Shown piece by piece: positions 8,795 to 18,524 of a DNA stretch of 64,000 nucleotides (position 1 is the first letter of the stretch; the number at the start of each line of letters is the position of its first letter). Made by a program: the position numbers and the translations under genes. The DNA is from Oleispira sp036960605 (GTDB lineage: Bacteria > Pseudomonadota > Gammaproteobacteria > Pseudomonadales > Oceanobacteraceae). The notes below the pieces were generated by a model, which saw nothing but the letters and a program-made list of their open reading frames with translations, ran no database searches and was not told the DNA's origin. The stretch covers positions 124,001-188,000 of the forward strand of contig JBALXI010000002.1 in NCBI GenBank assembly GCA_036960605.1, read 5' to 3'.

Positions 8795-9706
8795 TTATTC
8801 GCCGTCCGTTGCTAACGGATTTTCAAACACAAAATCAGCAATTCTAACGTACTCTTCCAAGCTTAAGCGCTCAGGGCGTAAGCCCGCGTCAATATCTAAG
8901 CTTTCAATATTTTTTGCAGTAATCATGCTTTTAAGCGTATTACGTAATGTTTTTCGGCGCATGTTGAACGCTTGGCGAACCACGTTCTGAAAAGTAGGCA
9001 CGCTTTTAGTCGGAAAAGGCAGGTTGTCGTGAGGCACTAAGCGCACGATGGCCGAATCGACTTTAGGCGGTGGATTAAACGCACCAGGGCCCACAATAAA
9101 CAATGGCTCTACGCGACACCAGTATTGCGCCATGATGCTTAAACGGCCGTAATCCGACGTGCCAGGTGCGGCAGCCAAACGCTGAACCACTTCTTTTTGC
9201 AGCATAAAATGCATGTCATGTACTAAGCGTTCTTTGGTATAGCTTAATAGATGGAAAATCAACGGCGTCGAGATGTTATACGGCAAGTTACCAATAATAC
9301 GCAGCGGTGCTGGATTTTCGGCTTCTTTATCGATCAACTGGGTAAAATCATACTGCAGCGCATCGCCTTCGTAGACTTTGAAATTTGGGTAGTTAAAAAA
9401 CTGAGTGCGTAGACGCGGAATTAAATCACGGTCGATCTCTACTACGTTCAATGCCCCCGTCACTTCTAATACTGGCCCTGTAATAGCGCCCATACCCGGC
9501 CCAATTTCAACCAGGTTCTGGCCTACTTTAGGATTGATCGCCAAGACGATTTTATTAATGATGTTAGCGTCATGCAGAAAGTTTTGACCAAAACGCTTAC
9601 GGGCTTTATGCCCCTGGTTGGCGGCTAAAACTTTTTTTGCAGCGGACTGCTGTCGGCCTGCTTTTTTACGATCGCCCGTTGAACGCGGGGCATTAAAATC
9701 ACTCAT
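8795..9706 (-). CDS. rsmA: 16S rRNA dimethyladenosine transferase RsmA (KsgA)
   Basis: RsmA dimethylates A1518 and A1519 of 16S rRNA late in 30S assembly, using S-adenosylmethionine. Visible motifs are RFGQNFLHD, the SAM-binding VEIGPGMGAIT, and the catalytic NLPYNIS. The length (303 residues) includes a 35-residue basic N-terminal extension (KKAGRQQSAAKKVLAANQGHKARK) that E. coli lacks and that may aid rRNA binding (inference). The start overlaps the pdxA stop by four bases. Confidence 0.96.
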   Translation of the reverse strand: MSDFNAPRSTGDRKKAGRQQSAAKKVLAANQGHKARKRFGQNFLHDANIINKIVLAINPKVGQNLVEIGPGMGAITGPVLEVTGALNVVEIDRDLIPRLRTQFFNYPNFKVYEGDALQYDFTQLIDKEAENPAPLRIIGNLPYNISTPLIFHLLSYTKERLVHDMHFMLQKEVVQRLAAAPGTSDYGRLSIMAQYWCRVEPLFIVGPGAFNPPPKVDSAIVRLVPHDNLPFPTKSVPTFQNVVRQAFNMRRKTLRNTLKSMITAKNIESLDIDAGLRPERLSLEEYVRIADFVFENPLATDGE

Positions 9707-10758
9707 GATAGTCTCTTGTTTTGATAAGCTGCCGCCATTTGTGCGGCAACCTTTAATGCGGTTTCTAAACTGCCTGAATCTGCTGTACCGAAACCGGCTA
9801 AATCTAACGCGGTGCCATGGTCAACAGAGGTTCGAATAATGGGAAGGCCTAAGGTAATATTAGCGGCTCTGCCAAATCCGTGAAACTTTAATACCGGTAA
9901 ACCCTGATCATGATACATGGCTAATGTAGCATCGGCGTGCTCAAGATGTTTCGGGGTAAAAAGGGTATCGGCGGGGAGTGGGCCAATGAGGTTAAGACCT
10001 TCGTTATTGAGTGCTTTTAAAGTGGGCTCAATAATCTCAATCTCTTCCATGCCTAAATGTCCGCCTTCGCCTGCGTGGGGATTTAAGCCCGCGACTAAAA
10101 TTCTAGGCTGATCGATGGCAAAAAATTGCTGTAAATCATGATGTAAAATACGCGCGACACGACTGATGCGGTCGGGCGTAATGGCATCGGCGACGTCTCT
10201 TAACGGTAAGTGAGTAGTTACCAATGCGACTCGTAAATCTTCGGTCGCCAGCATCATCACGACTTCTTCTTTACCGCAATAATCGCGCAGATACTCGGTA
10301 TGGCCGGTAAAAGAACCGGTTGTCACTTCCGCTGCGTCATTGATAACACCTTTATGCAAAGGTGCCGTCACCATCGCGTGCCAGTGGCCATCAAGGCAAC
10401 CTTGCGTCGCAATATCCAATGTCTTCAGCACATACGGGCTATTGGCGGTATTTAATTCGCCAGCAATGCTTTGTTCCGCTAAAGGTACGTGCTTAACCCA
10501 AAGGTGGCCGACTTGATGAGGCTGAGCGGGTAGCGCCGTTTGCTCATCAAAATCTGAAACCGCCAAAGGTAAGCCGAGCTGCTTAGCCCGGTCGAGCAAT
10601 AGCTGCTTATCGCAAATCACTAGAATCTGATAATCCCAAACTTGCTGCGCAATTTGCACACACAAATCTGGGCCGATACCGGCAGGCTCACCGGCAGTGA
10701 TTGCCAGCACTGGTATTGTCTTAATATTCATCTGAGTTGAAGCATTGAGAGCCGTCAT
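9703..10758 (-). CDS. pdxA: 4-hydroxythreonine-4-phosphate dehydrogenase PdxA
   Basis: PdxA oxidises 4-phosphohydroxy-L-threonine in the DXP-dependent pathway to pyridoxal phosphate. The family signature AITAGEPAGIGPDLC is near the N-terminus, with metal-binding His residues in TGHTEYL and in MYHDQGL. The start is uncertain: TTG 10761, ATG 10758 and ATG 10731 are all in frame. The last gives an N-terminus most like E. coli, while 10758 has AAAGAG upstream. It lies directly between surA and rsmA, as in E. coli. Confidence 0.94.
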   Translation of the reverse strand: MTALNASTQMNIKTIPVLAITAGEPAGIGPDLCVQIAQQVWDYQILVICDKQLLLDRAKQLGLPLAVSDFDEQTALPAQPHQVGHLWVKHVPLAEQSIAGELNTANSPYVLKTLDIATQGCLDGHWHAMVTAPLHKGVINDAAEVTTGSFTGHTEYLRDYCGKEEVVMMLATEDLRVALVTTHLPLRDVADAITPDRISRVARILHHDLQQFFAIDQPRILVAGLNPHAGEGGHLGMEEIEIIEPTLKALNNEGLNLIGPLPADTLFTPKHLEHADATLAMYHDQGLPVLKFHGFGRAANITLGLPIIRTSVDHGTALDLAGFGTADSGSLETALKVAAQMAAAYQNKRLS

Positions 10759-10761
10759 CAA

Positions 10762-12045
10762 TTATGACTCTTTAATATCAACATAAGCTTCAGAGCGAAT
10801 CTTACGCAACCAAATCGGTAGCTCTTCTTCGAACTGACGCGACTGCAGCATCTGATGAATTTGGTTACGCTGAACTTGCTCACCTAGATCCGTCTCTTTA
10901 CGTTCTTCAACCTGTAGCACGTGCCAACCGAATTTACTTTTAAACGGCTTACTTAATTTACCTGGATCAATCTCACTCATTCTACGATCAAAAGCAGGCA
11001 CCATATCACCTGGGTTAACCCAGCCTAGATCACCACCATTGGCAGCACTGCCTGGATCATCGCTGTATTCTTTGGCTAATTTAGCAAAGTCGCCGCCATT
11101 ATCGAGCTTTTTATACACTTGCTTGATACGGGCTTCGGCATCGCTATCGGAGCGAATTTCGTTTGGCATAATTAAGATATGACGTACGTTATTTTGCAAA
11201 ACCATCACAGTCGAGCCGCCACGCTTATCAGCAATTTGAATAATGTGGAAACCACTGGCGCTTTTAATTGGCTCAGAGACTCCGCCTTGTTTTAAATCGG
11301 TCACTGCATCAGAAAACAAAGAAGGTAGTTGTGCTTGCTTGCGCCAGCCTAAGTCACCGCCTTTTAATGCGTTACGACCATTTGACTTTGCAATGGCTTG
11401 TTGTTGAAAATTCTTACCGGCTTTAATATCCGCGACGATGGTATTGGCTTTCGCACGGGCTTTTTTAATTTCGTCGGCACTGGCTTGGCTAGGAATCGAG
11501 ACTAAAATATGGCTTAAACGATATTCAGCTTCAGCGGCCATTTGACCTGCTTTTGAGGCTAAAAAATAATCAATATCTTGTTGTGAAATCTGTACACGAT
11601 TATTCACTTGGAATTTCTGTACGCGGCTTATTACCATTTCTGTACGAATTTGTTCAACCGCTTCACGGTACGAAAGGCCATCCTTTTGTAAGGCATCGCT
11701 GAATTGCTCAATGGTCATGCCATTTTGCTTAGCAATACGTTTAACCGTATCCGTCAGCTGTTGATCGGATACTTGCACGCCGCCACGATCAGCCATTTGT
11801 AACTGAATATTTTCTAAAATCAAACGTTCAAGTACTTGCGGACGTAGCAGGCTATCCGGTGGAATCTGTCCGCCCATTTGGCGTTTAACAGAATCCATAC
11901 GAGCTTCCAGTTCACTTTGCATGACGACGCCTTCATCGACGATAGCTGCGATGCGATCTATGTCGACTGGGGCAGCTGTCACATTTACAGACAGGCTGAA
12001 GGCAGTACAAAAGGCAGCGAAGCCTAAAAGGGCTTTTTTATTCAT
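10762..12045 (-). CDS. surA: Periplasmic chaperone and peptidyl-prolyl isomerase SurA
   Basis: SurA escorts unfolded outer-membrane proteins, LptD among them, across the periplasm. The start at 12045 is chosen because it gives a clean signal peptide (MNKKALLGF to VTAA) and lies after the lptD stop; the longer in-frame start overlaps lptD. The mature protein has the N-terminal SurA domain and two parvulin domains, which begin near YRLSHILVSIPS and NVRHILIMPNE. The two parvulin repeats and the 427-residue length are typical. It is co-transcribed with lptD, its own client. Confidence 0.95.
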   Translation of the reverse strand: MNKKALLGFAAFCTAFSLSVNVTAAPVDIDRIAAIVDEGVVMQSELEARMDSVKRQMGGQIPPDSLLRPQVLERLILENIQLQMADRGGVQVSDQQLTDTVKRIAKQNGMTIEQFSDALQKDGLSYREAVEQIRTEMVISRVQKFQVNNRVQISQQDIDYFLASKAGQMAAEAEYRLSHILVSIPSQASADEIKKARAKANTIVADIKAGKNFQQQAIAKSNGRNALKGGDLGWRKQAQLPSLFSDAVTDLKQGGVSEPIKSASGFHIIQIADKRGGSTVMVLQNNVRHILIMPNEIRSDSDAEARIKQVYKKLDNGGDFAKLAKEYSDDPGSAANGGDLGWVNPGDMVPAFDRRMSEIDPGKLSKPFKSKFGWHVLQVEERKETDLGEQVQRNQIHQMLQSRQFEEELPIWLRKIRSEAYVDIKES

Positions 12046-12067
12046 AGCGTTCGATAATTCCTGTAAC

Positions 12068-14572
12068 TTAATCGCTTTCAAAATCAAAATAGCGGCGGGT
12101 AGAATAGCCGCGGATGGATTGATTCATAATGTCGTCTGGATTCGCTCCAAAACTGGAGAGACCTTTTAATTCGAGGCGTAATAACCAACCGTATGTTTTG
12201 TCGGTATTGGTATCGGCATCGGTAATACGTTTGCTTTGCTCTTGATAAAGAACTTGAACACGCCAACAACAGCTTTGATATTCAAAGCCGGCTAACGCTT
12301 CAATAACAGGGTCGACGGGTTTAACTTCGTCAGTTTCATAATCCCATAAATCTTTTTTCCGGCTACCCATTAAGGCCCAAGAATCGTTAAGCGCCCAGAA
12401 AACGCCAAGGTCTAACTGACGAATGCTTTCACTTTTATTTTCACGCAAGCTAACGTTAGCCATGTGATTTAATTTGTCGTTATATTCGATACTGAATTGT
12501 TTTTGTAAAATATCTTGTTCAGCATCCTCACCCGTAACTTCAGGCAGCTCGCCATATTCGATCATGCTGTACAGGCGCCATTGATCGTAAGGATTCCAAG
12601 TGCTTTCAGCAATGGTCGAGGATTTTTTTCGACTATCCGCTGCGCTTACCGCCGTTCCTGATAATTGAACACGTCGGTCTTCGTGATAATAAATACGGCC
12701 GATGCTGGCATTAAGCGTTTCTGTGCCATCACTGTCTCGTAAGAAGCGAGTGGTTAAACCTAGAGTCGTTTGGTTGGCATCGCCTACTCGGTCGTTGCCG
12801 TTAAAGCGATAATCACGAAATAGTTGGCTGGAGTTAAAAGTCAGCACGCTGCTATCGAAATTTGGGATTTCACTTTGGTCATAATAAGGCACTTGTAGGT
12901 GCATTATTCTAGGCTCAAGAGTTTGGATGTAGGCGGAATCAAAAGTATTCATTTCGCGTTCAAAAAATAAGCCCGCATCAAGGCTGTATTTTGGAATGGC
13001 GATGTTTGGATTTTCCTCGTAACCACTATCAAGTAGGCTTTGTTCTACATCTTCAAGTTGATACTGTCGAATTTTATACTCAGCTTTAGGCGTAATATAA
13101 GCGAAAGGCCATTCAAGGGTATAGCTCACGGCAGAATCTAATACTAAGCGGGTACCGTTAATCGCGCTGGTACCGGTGAGCTTGTCATTATCCCGTTGGA
13201 ATTTAGTCGCTTGGCTTTTCATTGAGCCGGTAATGCCAGAGAACGATTCGGGTGAATAATTTAAGTTCAGCTGCGGTAGGCGTTTATAAGGGCGAGAGGA
13301 TAATGCAATCGTATCGTCAACGGTTTGATAGCTCTCGCCTAGCAAATCAAAGTGCCATGCGCTTTTATCAAAGTAAATCTCACCCCGAGTCGGCATATGA
13401 GTTTCGCGATTGACCCCAATATTGGATTTGGTATCGTTGAGGTAATCGTTGTCGCTTACTTCATTATAGACCCAGCGGTGATGCCAATTAGCACTGATGT
13501 CGCCACGCTGTTGGTAGTTAATTAGCCAGCGATCTTGTCTTGGGGTATCGCCATCTTCTTGTAGATATTCACGATCGTTTTTGAGCTCGCCATAGTTAAA
13601 CTCACCATAACCAAACGTGCTGGTAAGGTGACGAACTTGTCCTTGCCATAATAGTCCATGATCTAGCAGCTCTTTCGGCGTAATCGTCGCATCAACTTGT
13701 GGATGTAAGTTGAGATAGAAAGGCACTGACATTTCACTGGCTTGAACTTCGCCATTGAGACTAAAAGTAGGATCTAAAAAACCCGTCATACGTCGATCAT
13801 CGATAGGGAATCGATAGTACGGCAGATACATGATGGGAACTTCTTTAATTCTTAGTTGGGTATGCCAAGCGCTGCCGATACCATTTTCACGGTCGAGATT
13901 AATCTCGCTGGCTTTAATATCCCAATCATTTTGACCCGGTTCACAAAAGGTATAAGTGGAATCAGTTAACTGAATGAACGCTTCACCTTTACTATCGATA
14001 CTGGCCGCAGTGCCCCGCATATGAGTACTGGGAATTGAATATTCGCTCTGTTCAATTTTGGCGGTCTTCTGATCGGCTTGCTCATTATCGTCTATTTCAG
14101 CGCGCTCGCCCGACATAACTAAGTCGGCAGTCAGTATACTGACGTTGCCGCTAAAATGGGCGCTGCGGTCAGTTTGTGACCAAGTGGCTTGATCACTGAA
14201 AATCTTTTTATCTTGCTGGCTGAATTCTACATTACCGTTAAAAACGGCATCGCCTTCTTTGCTTGCTGTGGATTCGTCAGCTTCGATTAGTATGCTTTTT
14301 TCGTTGCGAGGTTTGATGGCGACAGGACGATATTTTCCAGAACAGAACTCAGGTAATGCTGCCGCTTCTGCGGAGGTTAGTTCTTCTAATGGATACCAAG
14401 ATAGGGGACGAAAAGTATAATCAGCCGCGAGTTCATCGACTAGACCGGTTTTCTGTTCGGCACTTTCGTTTGTGCTGACTTTTGTACTTTCATCTGCGCT
14501 CTCATTTGCACTGGCAAACGGGGCAAGGAATATACTAAAAACCGTAATTAACAGGGAAAATATTTTGTTCAT
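12068..14572 (-). CDS. lptD: LPS-assembly outer-membrane protein LptD
   Basis: LptD is the beta-barrel that, with the lipoprotein LptE, places lipopolysaccharide in the outer leaflet. The 834-residue protein has a signal peptide, a Glu/Ser-rich linker, an LptA-like N-terminal domain (around residues 95-240) and the C-terminal barrel. The cysteine pattern needed for its disulfides is visible: one Cys in PEFCSGK, one in YTFCEPG, and an adjacent pair in YQSCCWRV. This matches C31, C173 and C724-C725 of E. coli. It heads the operon with surA and diverges from amgK. Confidence 0.96.
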   Translation of the reverse strand: MNKIFSLLITVFSIFLAPFASANESADESTKVSTNESAEQKTGLVDELAADYTFRPLSWYPLEELTSAEAAALPEFCSGKYRPVAIKPRNEKSILIEADESTASKEGDAVFNGNVEFSQQDKKIFSDQATWSQTDRSAHFSGNVSILTADLVMSGERAEIDDNEQADQKTAKIEQSEYSIPSTHMRGTAASIDSKGEAFIQLTDSTYTFCEPGQNDWDIKASEINLDRENGIGSAWHTQLRIKEVPIMYLPYYRFPIDDRRMTGFLDPTFSLNGEVQASEMSVPFYLNLHPQVDATITPKELLDHGLLWQGQVRHLTSTFGYGEFNYGELKNDREYLQEDGDTPRQDRWLINYQQRGDISANWHHRWVYNEVSDNDYLNDTKSNIGVNRETHMPTRGEIYFDKSAWHFDLLGESYQTVDDTIALSSRPYKRLPQLNLNYSPESFSGITGSMKSQATKFQRDNDKLTGTSAINGTRLVLDSAVSYTLEWPFAYITPKAEYKIRQYQLEDVEQSLLDSGYEENPNIAIPKYSLDAGLFFEREMNTFDSAYIQTLEPRIMHLQVPYYDQSEIPNFDSSVLTFNSSQLFRDYRFNGNDRVGDANQTTLGLTTRFLRDSDGTETLNASIGRIYYHEDRRVQLSGTAVSAADSRKKSSTIAESTWNPYDQWRLYSMIEYGELPEVTGEDAEQDILQKQFSIEYNDKLNHMANVSLRENKSESIRQLDLGVFWALNDSWALMGSRKKDLWDYETDEVKPVDPVIEALAGFEYQSCCWRVQVLYQEQSKRITDADTNTDKTYGWLLRLELKGLSSFGANPDDIMNQSIRGYSTRRYFDFESD

Positions 14573-14640
14573 GTTAAATCGGAGAATCCGAACGATCCTT
14601 ATGCTATGGTGCGTAAATAATGAAAAATCAAGAGGCCTGT

Positions 14641-15693
14641 ATGGATCAGCGTCAGGAAGTTTTAGCCCAATGGGCCGTCGATCAAATCGAGCTACTATAT
14701 CAGCACAGTATACCTGCTCAAATGGTAACCGTATCGGGCGATGCTAGTTTTAGACGATATTTTCGCATCATTTATAGCGCAAATGGTGTGCAAAAGCACT
14801 GGATTGCCGTCGATGCACCTCCTGAACATGAAAATAGCCGCCAATTTGTGGATATCGCTAACGTTTGGTCCTCTGCTGGGGTGAAAGTTCCCACGGTATT
14901 AGCCTTTGATGAGACGCAAGGATTTATGCTGCTGGAAGACTTTGGTGATGTGCTACTACACCCAGAGTTAACCGCCAACGCCGCCGATAAATTATACAAG
15001 TCGGCGATCGATTCTCTCATCGAATTACAGCAGCTACCGCGTACCGGCAACATTCCCGCCTACACCGGTGAATTGTTAGATCGTGAAATGGCTTTATTTC
15101 CAGATTGGCTGTGTGAAAAGCATTTAGGCTTAGCACTCAGCGCTGATGATAAGGCGATGTTGAAGCAGGTCTTTGATACCTTAGCCCACTCTGCTTTAGC
15201 GCAGCCACAGGTTATGGTTCATCGTGATTATCACTCGCGTAATTTGATGGTCTGTCAGGCAAATCCCCCGCAGCATACTGAAGACTTTATTGGCATTATC
15301 GATTTTCAAGATGCGGTCTACGGCCCAGTCACTTATGACTTGGTTTCACTGTTAAAAGACTGCTATATCCAATGGCCTCGAGACCAGGTTTTATCTTGGG
15401 TAGGCTACTTTAGAGCAGAAAATATTAAAGAAAATAGTGGCCAAATGTCTGGCCATAGTGATACTCAGCTGATTCGCGATTTTGATTTTATGGGCATGCA
15501 GCGTCACTTAAAAGCCGCCGGTATTTTCGCGCGATTAAGCATTCGTGATGGCAAACATGGCTATTTAAACGATGTGCCAAGAACGTGCGAATACATCGTG
15601 CAAACGGCGCGTTTATATCCAGAATTTTCAGCCTTTAGTCTCTGGTTAGAAACGATATTTTTACCGGCATTGAATCTAAAACAAGCGGCTTAA
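14641..15693 (+). CDS. amgK: N-acetylmuramate/N-acetylglucosamine kinase AmgK
   Basis: AmgK phosphorylates the anomeric carbon of MurNAc in the Pseudomonas-type peptidoglycan recycling route that bypasses de novo UDP-MurNAc synthesis. The aminoglycoside phosphotransferase fold is evident from the catalytic loop MVHRDYHSRNLM and the metal-binding IGIIDFQDAVYGP. ATG 14641 is preferred to the upstream ATG 14620 because AGAGG stands six bases before it and nothing similar precedes 14620. The gene is followed by murU with 16 bases between them and diverges from lptD. Confidence 0.92.
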   Translation: MDQRQEVLAQWAVDQIELLYQHSIPAQMVTVSGDASFRRYFRIIYSANGVQKHWIAVDAPPEHENSRQFVDIANVWSSAGVKVPTVLAFDETQGFMLLEDFGDVLLHPELTANAADKLYKSAIDSLIELQQLPRTGNIPAYTGELLDREMALFPDWLCEKHLGLALSADDKAMLKQVFDTLAHSALAQPQVMVHRDYHSRNLMVCQANPPQHTEDFIGIIDFQDAVYGPVTYDLVSLLKDCYIQWPRDQVLSWVGYFRAENIKENSGQMSGHSDTQLIRDFDFMGMQRHLKAAGIFARLSIRDGKHGYLNDVPRTCEYIVQTARLYPEFSAFSLWLETIFLPALNLKQAA

Positions 15694-15709
15694 AGGAATT
15701 GTGAGTGTG

Positions 15710-16468
15710 ATGATGAAAGCAATGATTCTGGCCGCGGGTTTTGGAACTCGAATGCGTCCTTTAACCGATAATTGCCCCAAGCCTTTATTGCCCGTTGCCG
15801 GTAAGCCATTAATTGTTCATCACATTGAACAACTGGTGAAGCTGGGTATTCACGAAATCATCATCAATCATGCCTATCTAGGCCATATGATCGAAGAAGC
15901 CTTGGGAGACGGCAGCCAGTTTGGCTGTCGTATTCACTATTCTGCTGAGCAAGAAGCGCTAGAAACCGGCGGTGGTATTTATAAAGCCTTACCTTTGTTG
16001 ATGGCTAATACCGCGCAAAGTGACGTTGCCGAACCGCCTTTTTTACTGGTTAATGGCGACGTTTGGCTAGACTGGGAGCGTATTCAGCTACCGCAGAACA
16101 TCGAAGGTCTGTGCCATCTATGGCTGGTAAAAAATCCTGATCACAACCCCGCAGGTGATTTTGTTTTAACCGCATCACATTCTGTATTGGATAAAGTGAA
16201 CCAGAGCAGTTTGGATAAAGAAGCACTGACTTTCAGTGGTCTTAGTTTATTGAAGCCTGCTTTATTTAATGCTGTAAAACCTGAGCTATTAGAATCGGGG
16301 GTTTTTCCATTAGCGCCATTATTGCGAAGGGCGATGGCGCAAGGAAATGCGAGTGGCGAACTTTATAGCGGACATTGGATAGATGTAGGAACTCCAGAGC
16401 GTTTGCAGCAAGTAGAAAACCTACTTCTGGCAAAGCAGCAGGGGAAACAGGTAGCAGACGCATTATGA
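15710..16468 (+). CDS. murU: N-acetylmuramate 1-phosphate uridylyltransferase MurU
   Basis: MurU converts MurNAc 1-phosphate and UTP to UDP-MurNAc, the step after AmgK. The nucleotidyltransferase signature AMILAAGFGTRMRPLT is at the N-terminus, followed by PKPLLPVAGKPL and a substrate-pocket LVNGDVW. The start could be GTG 15701, ATG 15710 or ATG 15713; the family N-terminus (MKAMILAAG) favours the ATGs. Its stop overlaps the djlA start as ATGA. Confidence 0.93.
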   Translation: MMKAMILAAGFGTRMRPLTDNCPKPLLPVAGKPLIVHHIEQLVKLGIHEIIINHAYLGHMIEEALGDGSQFGCRIHYSAEQEALETGGGIYKALPLLMANTAQSDVAEPPFLLVNGDVWLDWERIQLPQNIEGLCHLWLVKNPDHNPAGDFVLTASHSVLDKVNQSSLDKEALTFSGLSLLKPALFNAVKPELLESGVFPLAPLLRRAMAQGNASGELYSGHWIDVGTPERLQQVENLLLAKQQGKQVADAL

Positions 16469-17310
16469 AAATTTGGTTAGGGAAGATCACCGGCGCCACG
16501 TTTGGGCTTTTTAGTGGAGGCCCATTTGGCATTATCATCGGTCTAATTGCTGGGCATTTATTCGATCAATTTATCGAACGCAATATATTGGGTGAAGTAT
16601 CGTCGCAAGCTAATAGTTCGGACTCGACATTACAGTTACAGATACAGCAGATTTTTTTCCGCACGACCTTCCGCGTGATGGGTCGCATAGCGAAAGCGGA
16701 TGGCCGGGTATCGACCGAAGAAATTGCGGCTGCGAAGCACATTATGAGTCAGATGGGACTCAACGGAGATATGCGTCAGCAAGCCATCCAGTTTTTTAGC
16801 GAGGGTAAGGATGAAAATTTTGACCTAGCTCCTGACTTACGCAGACTGAAAGAAGCACTGAATCATCAAGCCTCCTTGTCGCAAATGTTTTTAGAAATTC
16901 AGCTCAGTGTGGCTTACAGTGACGGCAAATTAGCGCTAGAAGAACGTAGAGTTCTAGATCGAATTTGCCGCGACTTAGGCATTTCAGCGTTTCAATTTGA
17001 GTGGATTCACTCTCGCGTTAAAGCCGCCATTGCCGGTGGCTGGAACTCTAATAGCCGTTCTAATAGTCAAGGTTCTCAGGGCAGAAGAAGCCCCGCTTCT
17101 GAAGTAGCAACGGCCTATGCCGTACTGGGAGTCAAAGCGGATATTAGTGATATCGATTTGAAAAAAGAGTATCGCAAACTAATGAGCCAGAATCACCCAG
17201 ATAAGTTGGTCGCAAAAGGTTTGCCCGCTGAAATGATGAAACTGGCAAAAGAAAAGACACAAGATATTCAAACGGCTTACGATAAAGTTCGACAGGCGCG
17301 TAAGGCTTAA
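16465..17310 (+). CDS. djlA: Membrane-anchored DnaJ-like co-chaperone DjlA
   Basis: DjlA is an inner-membrane J-protein that stimulates DnaK and affects envelope signalling. The product has one Gly-rich N-terminal transmembrane segment (TFGLFSGGPFGIIIGLIAGHLF), a TerB-like central domain around residues 55-175, a Ser/Asn-rich linker, and a C-terminal J domain with the essential HPD (QNHPDKL). The start at 16465 overlaps the murU stop and gives the family N-terminus MKIWLGKITGATFG. The longer upstream frame reads through murU in another frame and is rejected. Confidence 0.94.
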   Translation: MKIWLGKITGATFGLFSGGPFGIIIGLIAGHLFDQFIERNILGEVSSQANSSDSTLQLQIQQIFFRTTFRVMGRIAKADGRVSTEEIAAAKHIMSQMGLNGDMRQQAIQFFSEGKDENFDLAPDLRRLKEALNHQASLSQMFLEIQLSVAYSDGKLALEERRVLDRICRDLGISAFQFEWIHSRVKAAIAGGWNSNSRSNSQGSQGRRSPASEVATAYAVLGVKADISDIDLKKEYRKLMSQNHPDKLVAKGLPAEMMKLAKEKTQDIQTAYDKVRQARKA

Positions 17311-17329
17311 AAACTAACAAGGACGTTAC

Positions 17330-18256
17330 ATGTTTGACCACATCATAGTCGAAGTCGCTTTAGGGCTTGCAGCTGTTTATCTCGTGTTTAGCTTGTTATG
17401 CAGCACCCTCGTCGAATTCATCGCAGGATTATTATCTCTGCGCGGTAAGCAACTTGAACGTGGTATTCGTTACTTAATAGAAGACGAAGGGATGTCAGAG
17501 GGTTTACTCAACCATCCCATGCTCAGCAAGTTGTCGGATAAATACCGCAAAGCCTCGTACATCCCAGCGGAAAACTTTCGCATCGCCCTGATCGATAGTT
17601 TGCAACTTTATACCGGCCAAGATAAAAACTTTATCGACTGCTTAAACGAACTGCCAGCAGGTGGTTTGCGTCAATCAATGATAGCAATGTGGTTAGATTC
17701 TAATAACGATGAAGAAGTCTTTAAAGAAAAGATCGAAGCCTGGTTCAGCGGTAATATGGTGCGGGTCAGTGGCTGGTATAAGCGTCAAATTCAAAAGGTC
17801 TTATTACTGGTGGCGTTCGTCTTAGCGGCTTTAATGAATATCGATTCAATTCGCATCGCGCGCGACATCCCACAGGATGATGCACTAAGAGCAGAATTAG
17901 CGAAGCAAGTGTCCCAGCTGCTTCCGCAGCAAAGCGTGCTGCTAGAAAAAGGCATGCTGAGCAGTGACAGTACACAAGTCAGCTCAGGCTTCATAACCGA
18001 TGTAGAATTGTTAAAGCAGCGCTATCAGATACTGCAAAAAACCACCAATGATCTTGAAACGCTGGAACTGCCTATAGGCTGGCAGGGTTTTGGTTTTATA
18101 AGTCAGTCTTTTCAGTGGTATGACTGGCTATTAATGATATTAGGCTGGTTCATTAGTGCATTCGCGGCCTCGATGGGAGCAGACTTCTGGTTCTCAAGCA
18201 TTGGTAAGGTAATTAACCTGCGTTCAGGTGGAAAACCGGCCAATGGTAAGAAGTAA
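17330..18256 (+). CDS. Conserved membrane protein of unknown function
   Basis: I do not recognise a named family. The 308 residues have a hydrophobic N-terminal segment (VEVALGLAAVYLVFSLLCSTLVEFIAGLL), a central segment (KVLLLVAFVLAALMNI) and a C-terminal one (DWLLMILGWFISAFAASMGADFWF). The last runs into GKVINLRSGGKPA, a Gly/Pro tail that resembles the ends of other uncharacterised bacterial membrane proteins I have seen. The part between the second and third segments (about residues 175-255) would face one side as a soluble domain. It begins 19 bases after djlA and may be co-transcribed. Confidence 0.7.
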   Translation: MFDHIIVEVALGLAAVYLVFSLLCSTLVEFIAGLLSLRGKQLERGIRYLIEDEGMSEGLLNHPMLSKLSDKYRKASYIPAENFRIALIDSLQLYTGQDKNFIDCLNELPAGGLRQSMIAMWLDSNNDEEVFKEKIEAWFSGNMVRVSGWYKRQIQKVLLLVAFVLAALMNIDSIRIARDIPQDDALRAELAKQVSQLLPQQSVLLEKGMLSSDSTQVSSGFITDVELLKQRYQILQKTTNDLETLELPIGWQGFGFISQSFQWYDWLLMILGWFISAFAASMGADFWFSSIGKVINLRSGGKPANGKK

Positions 18257-18524
18257 TGCCTATCCCGTTGTTTATTATTCGTACATAGCAGTGCACACGA
18301 AAGGTGCCTAACCTGACTCAACTTGCACACCTCTAGTGCAAAAGTTATACGATGGCCCAGACTTATAAGACCTGTTATGATGCGGCCCCTACTGCAATGT
18401 CAACTTTGTTAATGTCTAAGCGTATATCGTGGTGCATTTAACCGTTGAATTGAGTCAAAGTAGTGCGATTGGCCTGTTATGTGCTTTACACAGGTCAACT
18501 CCTAACAAATAGAAAGAGACGGTT

